Positions 22,020-33,774 of a DNA stretch of 64,000 bases are shown here, piece by piece (the first letter of the stretch is position 1; every line of letters starts with the position of its first letter). The translations under genes were made by a program, and so were the position numbers. This DNA comes from Mytilisepta virgata (taxonomy: Eukaryota > Mollusca > Bivalvia > Mytilida > Mytilidae). The notes under the pieces were generated by a model that did no database searches, was not told where the DNA came from, and worked only from the letters and a program-made list of their open reading frames with translations. The DNA lies in assembly GCA_028015205.1 (NCBI GenBank), contig CM051514.1:45710150-45774149 (forward strand), written 5' to 3'.

Positions 22020-22330
22020 CATAACATGTTCCCACTGTCGTAACATTGCATGTACCTCCACCGATTTGTGACTACCACCGGATTGGCTTTGTTGAACTTT
22101 ACGACGGGTGGCGTATACGAAGCAAGAACTGCTTACCCTTCCGGAGTACACGAGTTCACTCCTGGTTTTTATAGGAGTTCGTGTTGTTCATTTTTTTTAG
22201 TTTTCAGTGTTTATATCTTGGCTTGTGGTTGTTCATTTGTCTTCCCGGGTTTGTCTGTCTAATGGATTGCGTTTTTTTGGATTGCTTCTTAGGTATATAT
22301 CACCACTTCTCAGTTAAAGCGCCCATCAAA
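22020..22330 (+). mobile_element. Penelope-like 3' end
   Basis: It starts in TTCCCACTGTCGTAACATTG (the UTR start seen at 61715 on the other strand), has CTTACCCTTCCGGAGTACAC and CTCCTGGTTTTTATAGGAG, and ends TTGCTTCTTAGGTATAT, the same terminus as at 61441 and 7365. Confidence 0.75.
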
Positions 22331-23260
22331 GGGGTACAGTATAAAAAAATAAAAAAGTCGATGAAAGTAAAAACTAAACCTACTAAAGCTTTGTACTGAT
22401 CAGGTAGAATAAGCTTACATTTTTATGCCACTCTGTGTGTGATTAAATGTTTTGTCTACTCCTTAATTAGATGAACAATTATGTTTGCAGAAATTTTAAT
22501 CCTAATGAAGAAAATCGGAGAGTGTCATACGACTTGAAATGAATAACAGAAAACGTAAATTTATGTTGTAGATGGCAAAGATTCGACAGGATCGCATTTA
22601 TTCTGTGTTTCACTTCAAAATATGAATAAACCTTTTGATTCCTACGTCTAGCTACATGTATTCCCATTTCAAAATAGTATTTTATCGTGTCAATTCAAAT
22701 TAATTTCGGTTAAAAAGAATTTTTTCTACGGAACAGCATTCTTTGATTTACAGAAAAACGGAAGTCAGTGTTTTTTGTTAAGCAGGAACAATCATGAAAG
22801 ACATGTTTATGTAGTTTCTTGTCACATCTTACCCTTTCAGATTGTGAAAAAGGTCTTTCATTGGAGTGGGTGTATGCCGTTTTGAGAAATATCTCAATGA
22901 AATCGGTAATACGGACAATACAATACAATATGATACACTATTTGATATGCAAATGTGGTGGACGGACAGACGGATAAATTGACTATCAAGATCATTCAAC
23001 AACATTCAACAATCTTGTCAAAATGGAAATTATATATTTATCTTCAATCTTTATAAAATCTTGCTGGGTGGCGTAAACTCACATCGTTGAAACAAAAATG
23101 CAACAGATCTTACATTTGTTTCTAAATATAAGAAATTGTCTTTTCTCTGTTTGTTTGAAAGAAGAAGAATACAAAATTTAAGGAAGAGAAAAACACATAG
23201 CCGGTTGTTGGTTCCTTACTATGGCTTATAGAAAATGTGACGTTGCTATTTACAACCAAC
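22331..23260. other. Gene-free stretch
   Basis: No coding sequence, RNA gene or shared repeat recognised. Confidence 0.4.
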
Positions 23261-23516
23261 GCGTATTTCGGTCAAAATTAAGGGTCGAGGAAGGAAAATT
23301 AAGTCGTGGCTTTTTCTCGACCCTTAGTTTTGACCCAAATGCGCTTTTATATTATTTGCGTCAAAATTAAAGCTCGAGAAACAAATAAATCGTGGCACGA
23401 CGACTTTGTCACTCTTGGCCACGACTTGAGTAGCTCGTAGACGCGACTTATAGTTACAAAGCCCTGGCCACAACTTAATTTTTTTTCCTCGATCCTCAAT
23501 TTTGACCCAAATACGC
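23261..23516. mobile_element. Foldback/MITE-like element with 50-bp inverted repeats
   Basis: The left arm 23261-23310 (from GCGTATTTCGGTCAAAATTA to AAGTCGTGGC) matches the reverse complement of the right arm 23467-23516 with about eight differences. Inside are further nested inverted repeats: AAGGGTCGAG pairs with CTCGACCCTT, and CGTCAAAATTAAAGCTCGAG repeats the arm sequence. It has no coding capacity at 256 bp. Flanking target duplication is not obvious. Confidence 0.8.
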
Positions 23517-24150
23517 TTTCATACATTTGTACTTTTATCTGTTGACTTTTCAAACACCCGAAAATTTACCGACACGTGCAGACAAACGATTAATCTTGTC
23601 GTTTCAATTTAAAAACATTTTTCAGTTTAATGCTTTTGAAATGTCAGTGATTAATATGATATGTTGATTGAAGTGGGGTAGATATCGTTGACGAGTTGAA
23701 CATGCAAGTAAATTGTCATGTGTTTGGAAATTTCACAGCTAAAATAAATGGGTTGTCATTATTATTTTTTACCCCAGACCAACAATTATTTTAGTCGATT
23801 TTCACATTATACAATAAATATACATATCATGAATGTTCTGTAAACAATCCAGGATCATATACTTTGAATAATGAGCGGAATTTTTGTCAATATACATTGG
23901 ATTAACGTACAAATCACATGCAGCTACTTGATAATTAAATATTTTTTTGTCAGTACCAAACATATTACTCTTAATCATAGATCTGGAAAAATTGTGCACC
24001 GTCAAATATATGCCAATTTTGAATCCGTGAATATAAGAAGGAAGAGACCCGTGTTTGAACCACACCTACATATGGTGTGCTACCTTCGTTTAAAGTTTCC
24101 TTAATATTCATCAAGCGAATATTCTGGAGTTGCGCTCACAAGTTTTTAGG
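23517..24150. other. Gene-free stretch
   Basis: Two overlapping short open frames on opposite strands near 23802-24104 lack any recognisable domain. Nothing else seen. Confidence 0.35.
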
Positions 24151-24465
24151 ACAGACATGTAGACATACCTGTAGGATAAATCCTATCCCTCAAAACTAAA
24201 GTAATGTATATATTGTATGAAGTTCAACATGCATGTAAGAGAACTAGTTTTTTATACAAATAGTTAACATTTTATGAACTCGGTATATAATTGTACAAGT
24301 ATAGATTTTAACAGTCTCTCATAATTCTTAATAGAATGGCATTTGTATATATCTTGTTGTTATGCTTCTAACTTTTAAGCATGAATATGTTTTATGTATA
24401 TGTGATTTTATATGTTGTACAAGTGGTGAGACTTTAATAAAATATTGAATCTGAATCTGCATGAA
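24151..24465 (+). mobile_element. LINE 3' tail
   Basis: The stretch ends ACTTTAATAAAATATTGAATCTGAATCTGCATG. An AATAAA followed by GAATCT units is a typical 3' end of L2/CR1-like LINEs in invertebrates. No RT coding sequence precedes it, so it is a strongly 5'-truncated copy. Confidence 0.45.
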
Positions 24466-24669
24466 GATGTTATTGAGTCATCGTACTACTAATTAAGAAA
24501 TGTGGAAAATGGATAGACGCATGATTACTTCCCACTTACTACATGTACTATGCAAATTTAAAGACAAACTACGATTCATTGAGATCATTTGTCATTATTA
24601 AGAAGTGATAATCAAAGACATTTAACATATGAAATAATTGGCATTGTTATCATGTCATAATTGAAGCGC

Positions 24670-26505
24670 TTAACGGACGAGTTTCCAATCGTTGCAAAAA
24701 TTGTTTGAAAGACAACCTCTGCAGTAACAAGACGTATCTCTGATAAGCAGTGACGAAGATGAATCAGATCTAACTGAGTGTAACTTAAGAGTCCCTTTCA
24801 CTGGTTTGCAGTCCTTTGCAATATTTTCATTAAGTACAATACTGTACCGATTTATATCGTCCTTTGATATAAACCTGGATGTTACCGACATATTGCTGGC
24901 TGAAGCCCATGTGTGGAAATCACATGCACTTTGAATGTTTACTTTTCTTTGCTTTATTGCCATATCAGCACAACGTTTGACAGTACCACCTATGCCATCG
25001 CATGGGCCCTTGCCGTGTCCGGCTTCAAAATAATCCCAGGTACAATCAATATCTAAATGTGATCTATGCTTTTTAATTACAGAAAATATATGTTTATTTC
25101 TGTATTGCGATGTCGGACTGTCTGTCCAGTAATGCATGCATTTGGCTTGTGAATCAATATTTTTTACCAATTGAACAAGTCTATTCATAACCGAAAATAC
25201 AAAGGATGCATTGTGATTTAAATCATTTGAGATGAAAGTGAAATTTTTGTGGTGTAAAACCCCATCAATTGAATAATAAACAACTACAGGATGTAAACCG
25301 ACAAGGCATTTGTTGAAATACGATGACTGAACTTCATCGCTTGTCTTACAACTAAGGTTCTCTGCAAAGTCCATTTGGGCGATGAAATGATGCTTTGGCA
25401 AATTTGCTTTGAGGTTTTGCAGTGCATGATACTGGTTTCGAACCCTTTCAACGTGGGCTTTAAATTCAAAAACCTGATTTCTAAATGTGTGTAAAAATGC
25501 GCCCATATCAGCTGTTTTGGTGAGAATGTTCATCCTCTGTCCAGAGTCGGTGTTTACACGAGTCCACTCTTGGTACTCAAAAGGACCACTGTCTTCTGTA
25601 AAAAGCGATCCAATCTTGAAGGTATCTGTTATATCCTTAACAAAGACGTCAGGGCTTTCAGTAGTTATTAATCCGGCTTTGTGTAAACAACGAAGTTTCA
25701 AAGCCACATTCTGGTGCTTGATGCATAAGCATGTATTGCGAGTAGCGTAAGAAACAAGACAAAAATATTTTGGTCTGTACTTGCAGAATCTAGAATAAGA
25801 CATACTGATGTTGGGATTTTCTGTACGGAATTTCAAATATAAGTTTTTTATATGGTCTGAAAGTATACGCTTTTGATGTTGTTTTCCTTTTACGGTTTTA
25901 TAGTCAGATTTGCCCGGCATGACTGAAGAATTATTTCCTCTGTTTAAGAAATTAAAAACGATTTCATTGATTTGTTCTTGTAATAAAGGGAGCCTTCTCC
26001 GTAACGGTTTTTGTATCTCCTTTGAACCTGGTTTGAGTGATTTCCTCCTAAGACCAAACACCCGACTTGTATAAGACATCAATTTGTATTTTTTTATTAT
26101 CTTACCGCTAACAAGACCTTTGACCATTTGAGGATTAACAGACTTTATTTCCTCTACAAGAGCATTGTGATATTGTAATTTACGCCGAATAGATTTATGC
26201 TTTGATGGATCCAGTCCAGAGTCCCTCATTTCAGAAATTGCAGACAACAAAGGTGTTTCCGGATTAGGATGTGTATCAAAAGCAGTAGCTTCAGCTCGAA
26301 CAGATTTGAACTTTTGAATCCTCTTTTTCAGTTTCCATACTTTGCGATTTGATTTTATTAGTTCTTTTTCTAATTTATCTATTTTTCGGTTTGCTCTAGA
26401 AATTGCCCGACTTATCCTCTTTCGAGACGATTTACGTTTAGCTGTATTTGTTTTATTATTTGGGGATTTCATTTCATTTTTTCTTTTTTCTCTATAATTT
26501 CTCAT
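24670..26505 (-). CDS. Transposase-like protein with RNase H-fold-type D/D/E-D motifs
   Basis: A long open frame runs from a TTG at 26565; the first ATG is at 26505, giving 611 residues. I number residues from the TTG. Residues 40-90 form a very basic, coiled-coil-like N terminus. CLCIKHQN (279-286) and the C-terminal CYCRGC...C cluster (613-624) look metal-binding. The core has MDFAEN (D399), YWTDSPTSQYRNKH (D482) and DYFEAGHGKGPCDGIGGT (E514, D523), spaced like a DDE/RNase H-fold nuclease. I recall this motif set from uncharacterised multi-copy invertebrate proteins; calling it a transposase is inference. No terminal inverted repeats were found nearby. It could also be a domesticated gene. 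It is the best preserved long frame in the window. Confidence 0.7.
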   Translation of the reverse strand: MRNYREKRKNEMKSPNNKTNTAKRKSSRKRISRAISRANRKIDKLEKELIKSNRKVWKLKKRIQKFKSVRAEATAFDTHPNPETPLLSAISEMRDSGLDPSKHKSIRRKLQYHNALVEEIKSVNPQMVKGLVSGKIIKKYKLMSYTSRVFGLRRKSLKPGSKEIQKPLRRRLPLLQEQINEIVFNFLNRGNNSSVMPGKSDYKTVKGKQHQKRILSDHIKNLYLKFRTENPNISMSYSRFCKYRPKYFCLVSYATRNTCLCIKHQNVALKLRCLHKAGLITTESPDVFVKDITDTFKIGSLFTEDSGPFEYQEWTRVNTDSGQRMNILTKTADMGAFLHTFRNQVFEFKAHVERVRNQYHALQNLKANLPKHHFIAQMDFAENLSCKTSDEVQSSYFNKCLVGLHPVVVYYSIDGVLHHKNFTFISNDLNHNASFVFSVMNRLVQLVKNIDSQAKCMHYWTDSPTSQYRNKHIFSVIKKHRSHLDIDCTWDYFEAGHGKGPCDGIGGTVKRCADMAIKQRKVNIQSACDFHTWASASNMSVTSRFISKDDINRYSIVLNENIAKDCKPVKGTLKLHSVRSDSSSSLLIRDTSCYCRGCLSNNFCNDWKLVR

Positions 26506-26565
26506 TCTTTCTTTGTTGCACTTTCTTCTATGTTTCAATTCCCTTTTATTCAAGTCGCAGCTCAA

Positions 26566-26684
26566 GACGAAACATTCTTTTTCCTATCTCTTTCCTTCTT
26601 TAAGTATTTATCTTCATTTTTAGCTTTTTGACGGTCACGGTACTCCTTTTGATATTCCGCTCGTGATTTTTTCTTTTGTACTGA
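26566..26684 (-). pseudogene. 5' exon of the transposase-like gene, out of frame
   Basis: On the minus strand a TTTCTTTTCAG acceptor ends near 26685. It is followed by a basic open stretch encoding SRAEYQKEYRDRQKAKNED and KKERDRKKN, which looks like the natural start of the downstream protein. It runs into a TGA next to the TTG start, in a different frame from the main ORF. A small frameshift around the A-rich 26570-26590 would explain this, implying the gene is either recently broken or starts at the internal ATG. Confidence 0.5.
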
Positions 26685-26938
26685 AAAGAAATATTAATAA
26701 TACCGTGGGACATTGTTATTACTAATGCGCATTGTTTTATTTATTTATATTTATGTGACAACTTGTGTGGAACTTAGTTACAAATAATACAAGTCGCTTT
26801 GATTTTTGTATCATTCTTCCCGCATGGAGACAGACCGCATGACCTTTTTATGTTTTTATATATGGAAAATAAGCTGATTTTGATTTTGACAAAAAACAAA
26901 AAAAAAAAAAAACAAAAAAAAAATGAAAAAAAATGTGC
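26685..26938. other. Flank with long A-rich tract
   Basis: An A-rich tract fills 26890-26933. Nothing else recognised. Confidence 0.4.
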
Positions 26939-27008
26939 TTGTAGCAGGATCGAACCACGGATCTCCGCGTGACGAGCAACTGCAAAAACCCCTCGACTAA
27001 AATCTGCC
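26939..27008 (-). mobile_element. tRNA-like sequence (SINE head or tRNA pseudogene)
   Basis: The minus strand reads GGCAGATTTTAGTCGAGGGG (A-box position) and GATCCGTGGTTCGATCCTGC (B box), followed by T-rich runs. The T-arm stem does not pair properly, so it is not a functional tRNA. It is probably a decayed tRNA-derived element. Confidence 0.45.
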
Positions 27009-27612
27009 TAATTATTTTATTGAAAATTACATACTTATACTTTTATATTTGTAAGAGAAAAAAAAAGGAAAATAGACAAGTGTTTATTACTCAGTTTTCA
27101 AGAAGATGTAAATTTATAATATACACAAATGTTCGTTTTAACGAATTCATACATAGACTATACAGATTTTCCGCCTTTCGTGCCATATTTTTCTGTCTAG
27201 TTTGGGGGATTTTGTTTGTTTGTTTGTTTGTTTTTTTTGTTTCATTATAGGCGTACTGCAGTAGTCATAAAACCGAGAAAATATTTATTTCGGGCTTGTT
27301 GGAATGAAACAACCATTAATACTATCAAGTGTAAATTGTATAAAATTGCAAATAAATGCACTTTAGCAAAAAGTATATACATGATGGCATCATTGGAGAA
27401 ACACAATAATCGGTATTGAATTCCTAAAAAGATTGCAAAATCTTTGATAATACTCCCAAAACATTGACATTATTTGTTGAATACGAAATCTGAGACATTT
27501 TTCGTTAAATAATTAATTGTTTGTTTTACTTTTTTCTTTTAATATAAACCGTACCATCCATACTTTACTTGCTCCCTTGGCTGTAACGCCAGAATTCCTT
27601 TTGAGAGTTGTC
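27009..27612. other. Gene-free stretch with (TTTG)n
   Basis: A TTTGTTTG microsatellite lies near 27215-27240. No gene recognised. Confidence 0.4.
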
Positions 27613-27888
27613 CCCAGCTAGCACAAAAATATCAAAAAAATGTTTTTTTTATATTTTGCATTATATCAGGGAAATATCTTTAAAAATATTTTATTGATGT
27701 TAAATGTATGGCTGTAGTAACAGAAATAAGATATTTAAAAAAAACATTTTTTTCAAATATTTTTAAAACATTATTTAGATATTTAAAAATTTACAAGGAA
27801 AACATTGATACAATATTTAAAAAACATTTTTTTTACATATTATTTTACTGTTTCCAGAAATGTCATATCAGTGTTACTTGGATGTCAT

Positions 27889-28320
27889 CAAAATATCATT
27901 TGGACATTCTGAATAATATTTTTGTGAAAATGTTTTTTTAGATATTAAGAAATGTACAAATAATGCTATTTTGATATCATCAAAATATCAGTCAGGACAT
28001 TCTAAAAAATATTTATTAGATATAAAAATTATGTCCTAATAATGTTATTCTGATGTCATCAAAATATCACTCAGAACATTCTAAAAAATATTTATTAGAT
28101 ATAAAAATTATGTCCTAATAATGTTATTCTGATGTCATCAAAATATCACTCAGAACATTCTAAAAAATATTTATTAGATATAAAAATTATGTCCTAATAA
28201 TGTTATTCTGATGTCATCAAAATATCACTCAGAACATTCTAAAAAATATTTATTAGATATAAAAATTATGTCATTATAATGTTATTCTGATGTCATCAAA
28301 ATATCACTTTAACATAATGA
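27889..28320 (+). repeat. 79-bp tandem repeat
   Basis: The anchor CAAAATATCA recurs at 27981, 28060, 28139, 28218 and 28297, an exact 79-bp period. The unit includes TCAGAACATTCTAAAAAAT and TTATTAGATATAAAAATTATG and is nearly identical between the middle copies. A more diverged unit starts at 27889. Confidence 0.95.
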
Positions 28321-31300
28321 AAAACTTTTTTGTCAAAATATTTATTAGATATAAAAACAAATGTCCAAATTAAATTATCAGAATGTTTCCAATGGACACA
28401 GTGTGTACTAACTTTAGAGCACAGGAACGACAAAATTCGAAATTATTTGTTAAGGGGCATTACTTTTGAACGGTAAAAATAACAGTACCCAAATTTGTGG
28501 TTGATCTGAACAATGCCATAATAAGCAATGTGTATAACTTTCAAAACATTTAGAAAAGACTATAGTTAGAGACCGGAAACCAGAGGGACAAGGGTAAAAC
28601 GTAATGACCAAGACGCCTTGTAGCCAGGGCTAAAAATTATTTATAACATATAAGATGACAGAGTAATCATTATGCAAAACATACATCTACTTAACACAAT
28701 TTCAGTGGATGTGCAAATGATCGTCTCGTGATTTGCTCATTTCAAAGGCCAACTTCTAATAATATTTTCTTCCTTGTTATGCCTCCAACTATATATGTTG
28801 TGGTCTCATTGACACAACACCAGATAAACTTACATTTTCATGGAAATTCAAATATTGTTTCAAGAATAATTTTGCCATGCAAGAGAAAAGTGGAAATGAT
28901 GTACCAGAAACAACATTATGAAGAATAAAACAAACTAAAATGGAAAATCTTGATAGAAAAAAAGACAAATTATCTAAAGAGTGGAATCAAATGCCAGCAA
29001 CGTAACAGATTGTGATCTATATTTTTGTTTGCCTGTTATCAGTTACTTAGTTAATACTGCCTCATGTCTGTACTTCTGTTATGCCAGAGCTCCAGATAAG
29101 TATATAGTATCAGGAGGTAAATACTTCCAGGTTTTTAAGACAGACGAGTATTTAACCTCCAAACAGCAGGATAAAAGGCGTAAAATGAAAAACAGAGTAA
29201 AATGCATCTTATAATAAATATTAGCAAATTGAATCATTAGTGTTTAGACACAATGACTGCTGTTTTCACCCACATTATTTCCAATTAATATCTATGATTT
29301 CCTGCCATGTCAACTTCTTAAAATATGTTGTATTTTGGATAGTTCAAAAACAGAGGCAAGCACTTTTTATGAAAAGAAAAACTTTCAAGCCGTATGACAC
29401 ATTAAATGTGTAAGCAATAATGCTTTTATTACCTAATTGTGTGTGTAGCTGTTTCGGACTGAGCATAACATTGAGGACCAGAAAATATTTCTCAATATTT
29501 CATCTTGAACTTGCATTAGGGTGAGAAATGGTTTCTTTTTACCATACTGAAGACCTCACGAGACATTCAAGATGAAAACCCAAAATAAAGGACTGATTTT
29601 TTCATTGATTTTGTCTCCCCACTTGAGACTATGTGGACGAATATCATTTAGACCAACAAATATTCACGAATAAGTATTTCTTTATTATTTTTTTTTTTTT
29701 CATTGTTCTTCTGAATCTGATTCTTCAGCAGGCAATATTCTTCTATTCTGTTTCCTTTGTTTCTGTGAATTGAAAGAAATAATGATTGAAATATTGAAAA
29801 AAAAAGAATCGTGGTAAATACAAGTTTGTCAACCATAGCTAGCTTTACACTTAAAGAGCATTTGACCCTGGTATCTAAAATAAGTAATGTCACCATATTA
29901 TACTTTTCCTAGCTATTGGTCACCATGTTGTCAATACTGTATGGGTACTTAAAGAGTGCTGTAAACACCAAAAGGTCAGGATAGAAAAGGTTTAACCCCA
30001 CCACTACTATGTTTCAGTGTTTTTTAAATTCTTTTTAAGAAGGCAGTTTATTGGTTTTGGTTAATTGATTGATGTGCCACTGTTGACCTTTCGAGTTATA
30101 CTAATCTCTTCTTTTATTGATGGATTGAACTAAAAGAAAGTCTATTTCATGGAAATTACTTCCAAATACTTTTTTTTTAAATTCATTAATTTAAAAAAAT
30201 ACAGAATAGGGTTTTTGCAAAAATAAATGTATGGGATATTGGAAGGCATATATATTTTTTTACCCCACAATGATTTACATTTCATTGCATTATAACCTCG
30301 ACTGTTGATAAAATCACTAATATCTATTTAAATTTAAACTTCTTGCTCTATGGTTTGAATCCATGGTTTGTTCTATAACTAAGGTCTGGAAAAAAATGCA
30401 AAAAACCATGCATCTAAACGACTAACATGCATAATTATTACATGAAGATTAGTTTGTAAAACCATAAATTAGCATATTTGACAGTTACTTGGTTTTTTTT
30501 TTTTGAGTGGTGGGGGAGAGAATGTGGCAGGTTAAATAAAATAAACATTACTGTTATATTCCTAAAATCCCTCTCAACTTTTGGGTTAAAGGATAGGAGA
30601 GTATATTTTATTGAATAGAATATTGAGAGGATTTATGAATTATGTGTTGTTTTATATTACCATAAAATCTTTAATTATTCATCAGCTTTAGGATTTCATG
30701 GGAAAATGTTTTTTTTTTAAATCTCTAAATTTTCCTCACTTATGAACTTTTCAAATCGTTGTGAATTCAGAATTTTCAACATTATTCATGAACTGATTAG
30801 ATCTTGTCAGCATCAAGTCTTCCATTCTTTAAAACAAATAAGTTTATTCATCCAAAACATGAAAATAATTGTTATAAATACAAAATTTTAACCATTTTTT
30901 GCACCTGGCAGTAAGATTAAAATAGTAACAACAAAACTGATTTTAAGTTTGATAACGAGGATAAAATTTGAATTAATAGTACAAAATTAAACAGGTCTAT
31001 TCTCAAATTATCCCTTTTGTTTAACCTTTAAGGCCAAAACAAAATATGTCTGTTTAACGTTAGTCATTGTGACAAAAAAGGGTAGGTAAATGTATTCATA
31101 AACGCAAATCTGGGGAATTTCGTAATAATATGTTGGGATTCTGGTACTTTCTGAGGAATTTGGGTAAAATTGGGTGTTATGTGTAATTTGAATTGCCAAC
31201 AAATTTATGTTGACTCAACTATGTCTATGATTGCATAATTTAGCAGTGGTATCAAGTTGATTTGTCACATAATTGGGAGATAAGTTGCTAATCCGGGGGG

Positions 31301-31838
31301 ATTTTTATCCTTAAAAAAAAAACAAATACATGCTCACGCAGAAATTGTTGCTTCAATCGAACAAGGAAAACGTGATCAAAATACCTGTGCATGCGCCTGT
31401 GTGCAGTAGTAATAAAACTCTATTGTAAGACTCTTGAAGTCTAAGAAAAAATCAAAATTTAAACAGTTATAACAATGCTTTCTTACCAATTAGAACAGAT
31501 TTCCGATGAAATAATCAGCTTGATCACTTGTCTATCCAAACGTTTGTTGTCTATCAGTCTATCGCGTCTTTCTCCAGAAAAGGCGCAAAAATTGAAATTA
31601 CACACACTTCCGCTACAAAATACGCCATCTAGCGATAAAAAAGAGCGGCATATTCGAAAAACTTTCGGAACGATCACCTACTTTCCTCTGTGAATGTTGG
31701 TAGGTTAGGAATACAGCCGGGAATACATAGTTTTTTTTTATATATAAAATAATATATTTCTTCAATTTTAAGTGCTAAAACATTCACCCCCTCTCAGTTT
31801 TGAGTAATTTTCATATCTATAAAAGACTTTTTTTTCTC

Positions 31839-32228
31839 ATATATCATTTTGATATTTTTTTCACATGTAGAAATATATATATATGTATGATATTTTTGTT
31901 AACATTGAATAAACATTTTTTAGCAAATATTTTTCGCATATTTTTTTCGACATCAATAAAATATTTTTTTGATATATTTTAACACAAACATTATTCTTAT
32001 ATAAAATATATATTGTACAAATATATTTTTCTTATATATCATTGTGATATTTTATTCACACGTAGAAACATATATATATATGATATTTTTGTTGACATTG
32101 AATAAACATTTTTTAGCAAATATTTTCGAAATATGTTTTCCAGACATCAATAAAATATATTTCTGATATATTTTAACATAAATATTATTCATACATATTT
32201 TTCAATGTTTATAAGATATCTTCATGAT
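31839..32228 (+). repeat. 195-bp direct repeat, two copies
   Basis: The ATATATCATTTTGATATTTT start at 31839 recurs at 32034. Both units continue through the CACRTGTAGAAA, GACATTGAATAAACATTTTT-like and ATCAATAAAATAT landmarks in the same order. Confidence 0.85.
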
Positions 32229-32305
32229 ATTTTTTAATAATATTTGTTAGCTGATATAGATATGACATATTAAAAATATCATGGAAATATTTTGTGCTAG
32301 CTGGG

Positions 32306-33774
32306 TCTCGCTTCCACAAAGAACGCTGTCAATCTACCATAACCGGAGGCGTGAAATTGCCGTGGATACGCGTGAGTTTTCCCGGCGTTTTTGACGTTTT
32401 AACGGAAAACACAGTTCACGGAGATTACGTTTTCGCTTGTTTTGTTGTTTTATTAATAATTAAAGTAGACAATATTGCTTGGAATAAAAGTCAGTGTTAT
32501 GCAGTGATATTGGCTCCTATAAGATAGTGTATTTTTCCTAATAAAATATGACCTAGGTTTTTAGTACATAGGGTTAACGGAGATTACATCTTTAAAAAAT
32601 CTCTGGACTTTTTGTATTCTTTTTTAATTTTTATTCAATGAGCAAGGAACACAACAATACGAATCGTTTACCTATAGAATACCATCAACACCACATAGAA
32701 TTGTATATATATTTTTGTGCGGTTTTTCTGTTTATATTTCATTATTCTCCATTTTTATGTTGTTTAACGGAGATTACAGATTTGATAAGGAACTCTTTCT
32801 TAAGTTTTTTAATACTCTTTAGATAAAACAATATCATTAAATAATTATCAAAATAGATAACTGAAATAATAGATAATCAAATACAACCGTTACACCATTA
32901 ATGTGACATCCTTTCATCTGTCTGTTTCAATCTTGCCGGGAAAGCTAATTCTCTTAGAAAAATCGAGGTGTATGCGATTGCACATGCGCAGTTGTGAAAC
33001 ATACGATTTTCTTTTTATCTCATTTCAAAATAAGGAAATTGCACTGCTATCTTCAGAATTTTGTTTGTTTGGTAACATTCCTTTCTATACAGAAAATCAA
33101 ACCGAGAAATGTATTTTGTTTAGATGGGCGCTTTAGGGAAGAAGTAGCTATATGTGTCCTCTTTATGCCAGGTGAGCTAAAAAAAGCTGATATTGATAGA
33201 TTATAACATGCCTACTATTTTTGAGACAATAGCGTCGGCCATGACTTTAGTCGAATAATTCATGTCGAATGACAATTCAAATTCGATAAATGTACTTATA
33301 ATATCGGTCAAGAAATAATATCTGTCCTGATATGGAAGGACCAGATATTAATATATCACAAATGTAAACCAATTAAAAAGAGAAAATCTAAATATTCAAA
33401 TTTTAATTGTTGTAAAGTTGATGCAAAAGTAACAAAAAGAATAAGAATAGATCCTGGTATGCTCTTTTTAATTACTTCTTGGGGAAAATACCAAAAGAGA
33501 GAAATAACTATACCTTTTATTTAGCCAAATATGTAGACTTTAAACGTCACATATTGTGGTACAAACAAACAATGTATAATACATTGTATGTATAAAATTT
33601 TGTGAAATCCAGATATAATTTTATATATAAATATTAACACGTTAATAATATCTATATGAAATTTACTGAACCCGCCAGACCAACGGTTCACGCAGACAAT
33701 TGTAATTTTAATTGTACATACATGAATAATAATAGGAAAATTTCATAGCGTAAGTAAGCACCGTCTTCTAAATA
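32306..33774. other. Gene-free stretch with a thrice-repeated word
   Basis: ACGGAGATTAC occurs near 32417, 32577 and 32766, twice extended to TTAACGGAGATTACA. Open frames at 32294-32527 and 32903-33206 have no recognised domain. Confidence 0.4.

Larger units (their letters stand above)
27613..32305. mobile_element. 4.7-kb element with terminal inverted repeats
   Basis: The left end CCCAGCTAGCACAAAA (27613-27628) and the right end TTTTGTGCTAGCTGGG (32290-32305) are perfect 16-bp inverted repeats. Both flanks offer at most a TC duplication. The arms are built from repeated AAATAT/ATATTT words and contain tandem arrays (27889-28306 and 31839-32228); both arms contain TATTTTATTGATGT. The interior (28330-31700) has only short open frames with no recognised domain, so this looks like a non-autonomous DNA transposon. 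The superfamily is undetermined. Confidence 0.65.

Noticed and set aside
26969..27419. Two open frames after the tRNA-like sequence
   Set aside because: Lys/Phe/Ile-rich products of AT-rich DNA and of the (TTTG)n microsatellite; no domain recognised.
27613..28330. Possible CRISPR-like array because of the regular 79-bp units
   Set aside because: The units are contiguous, without spacers, and lie in an animal transposon arm. It is an ordinary tandem repeat.
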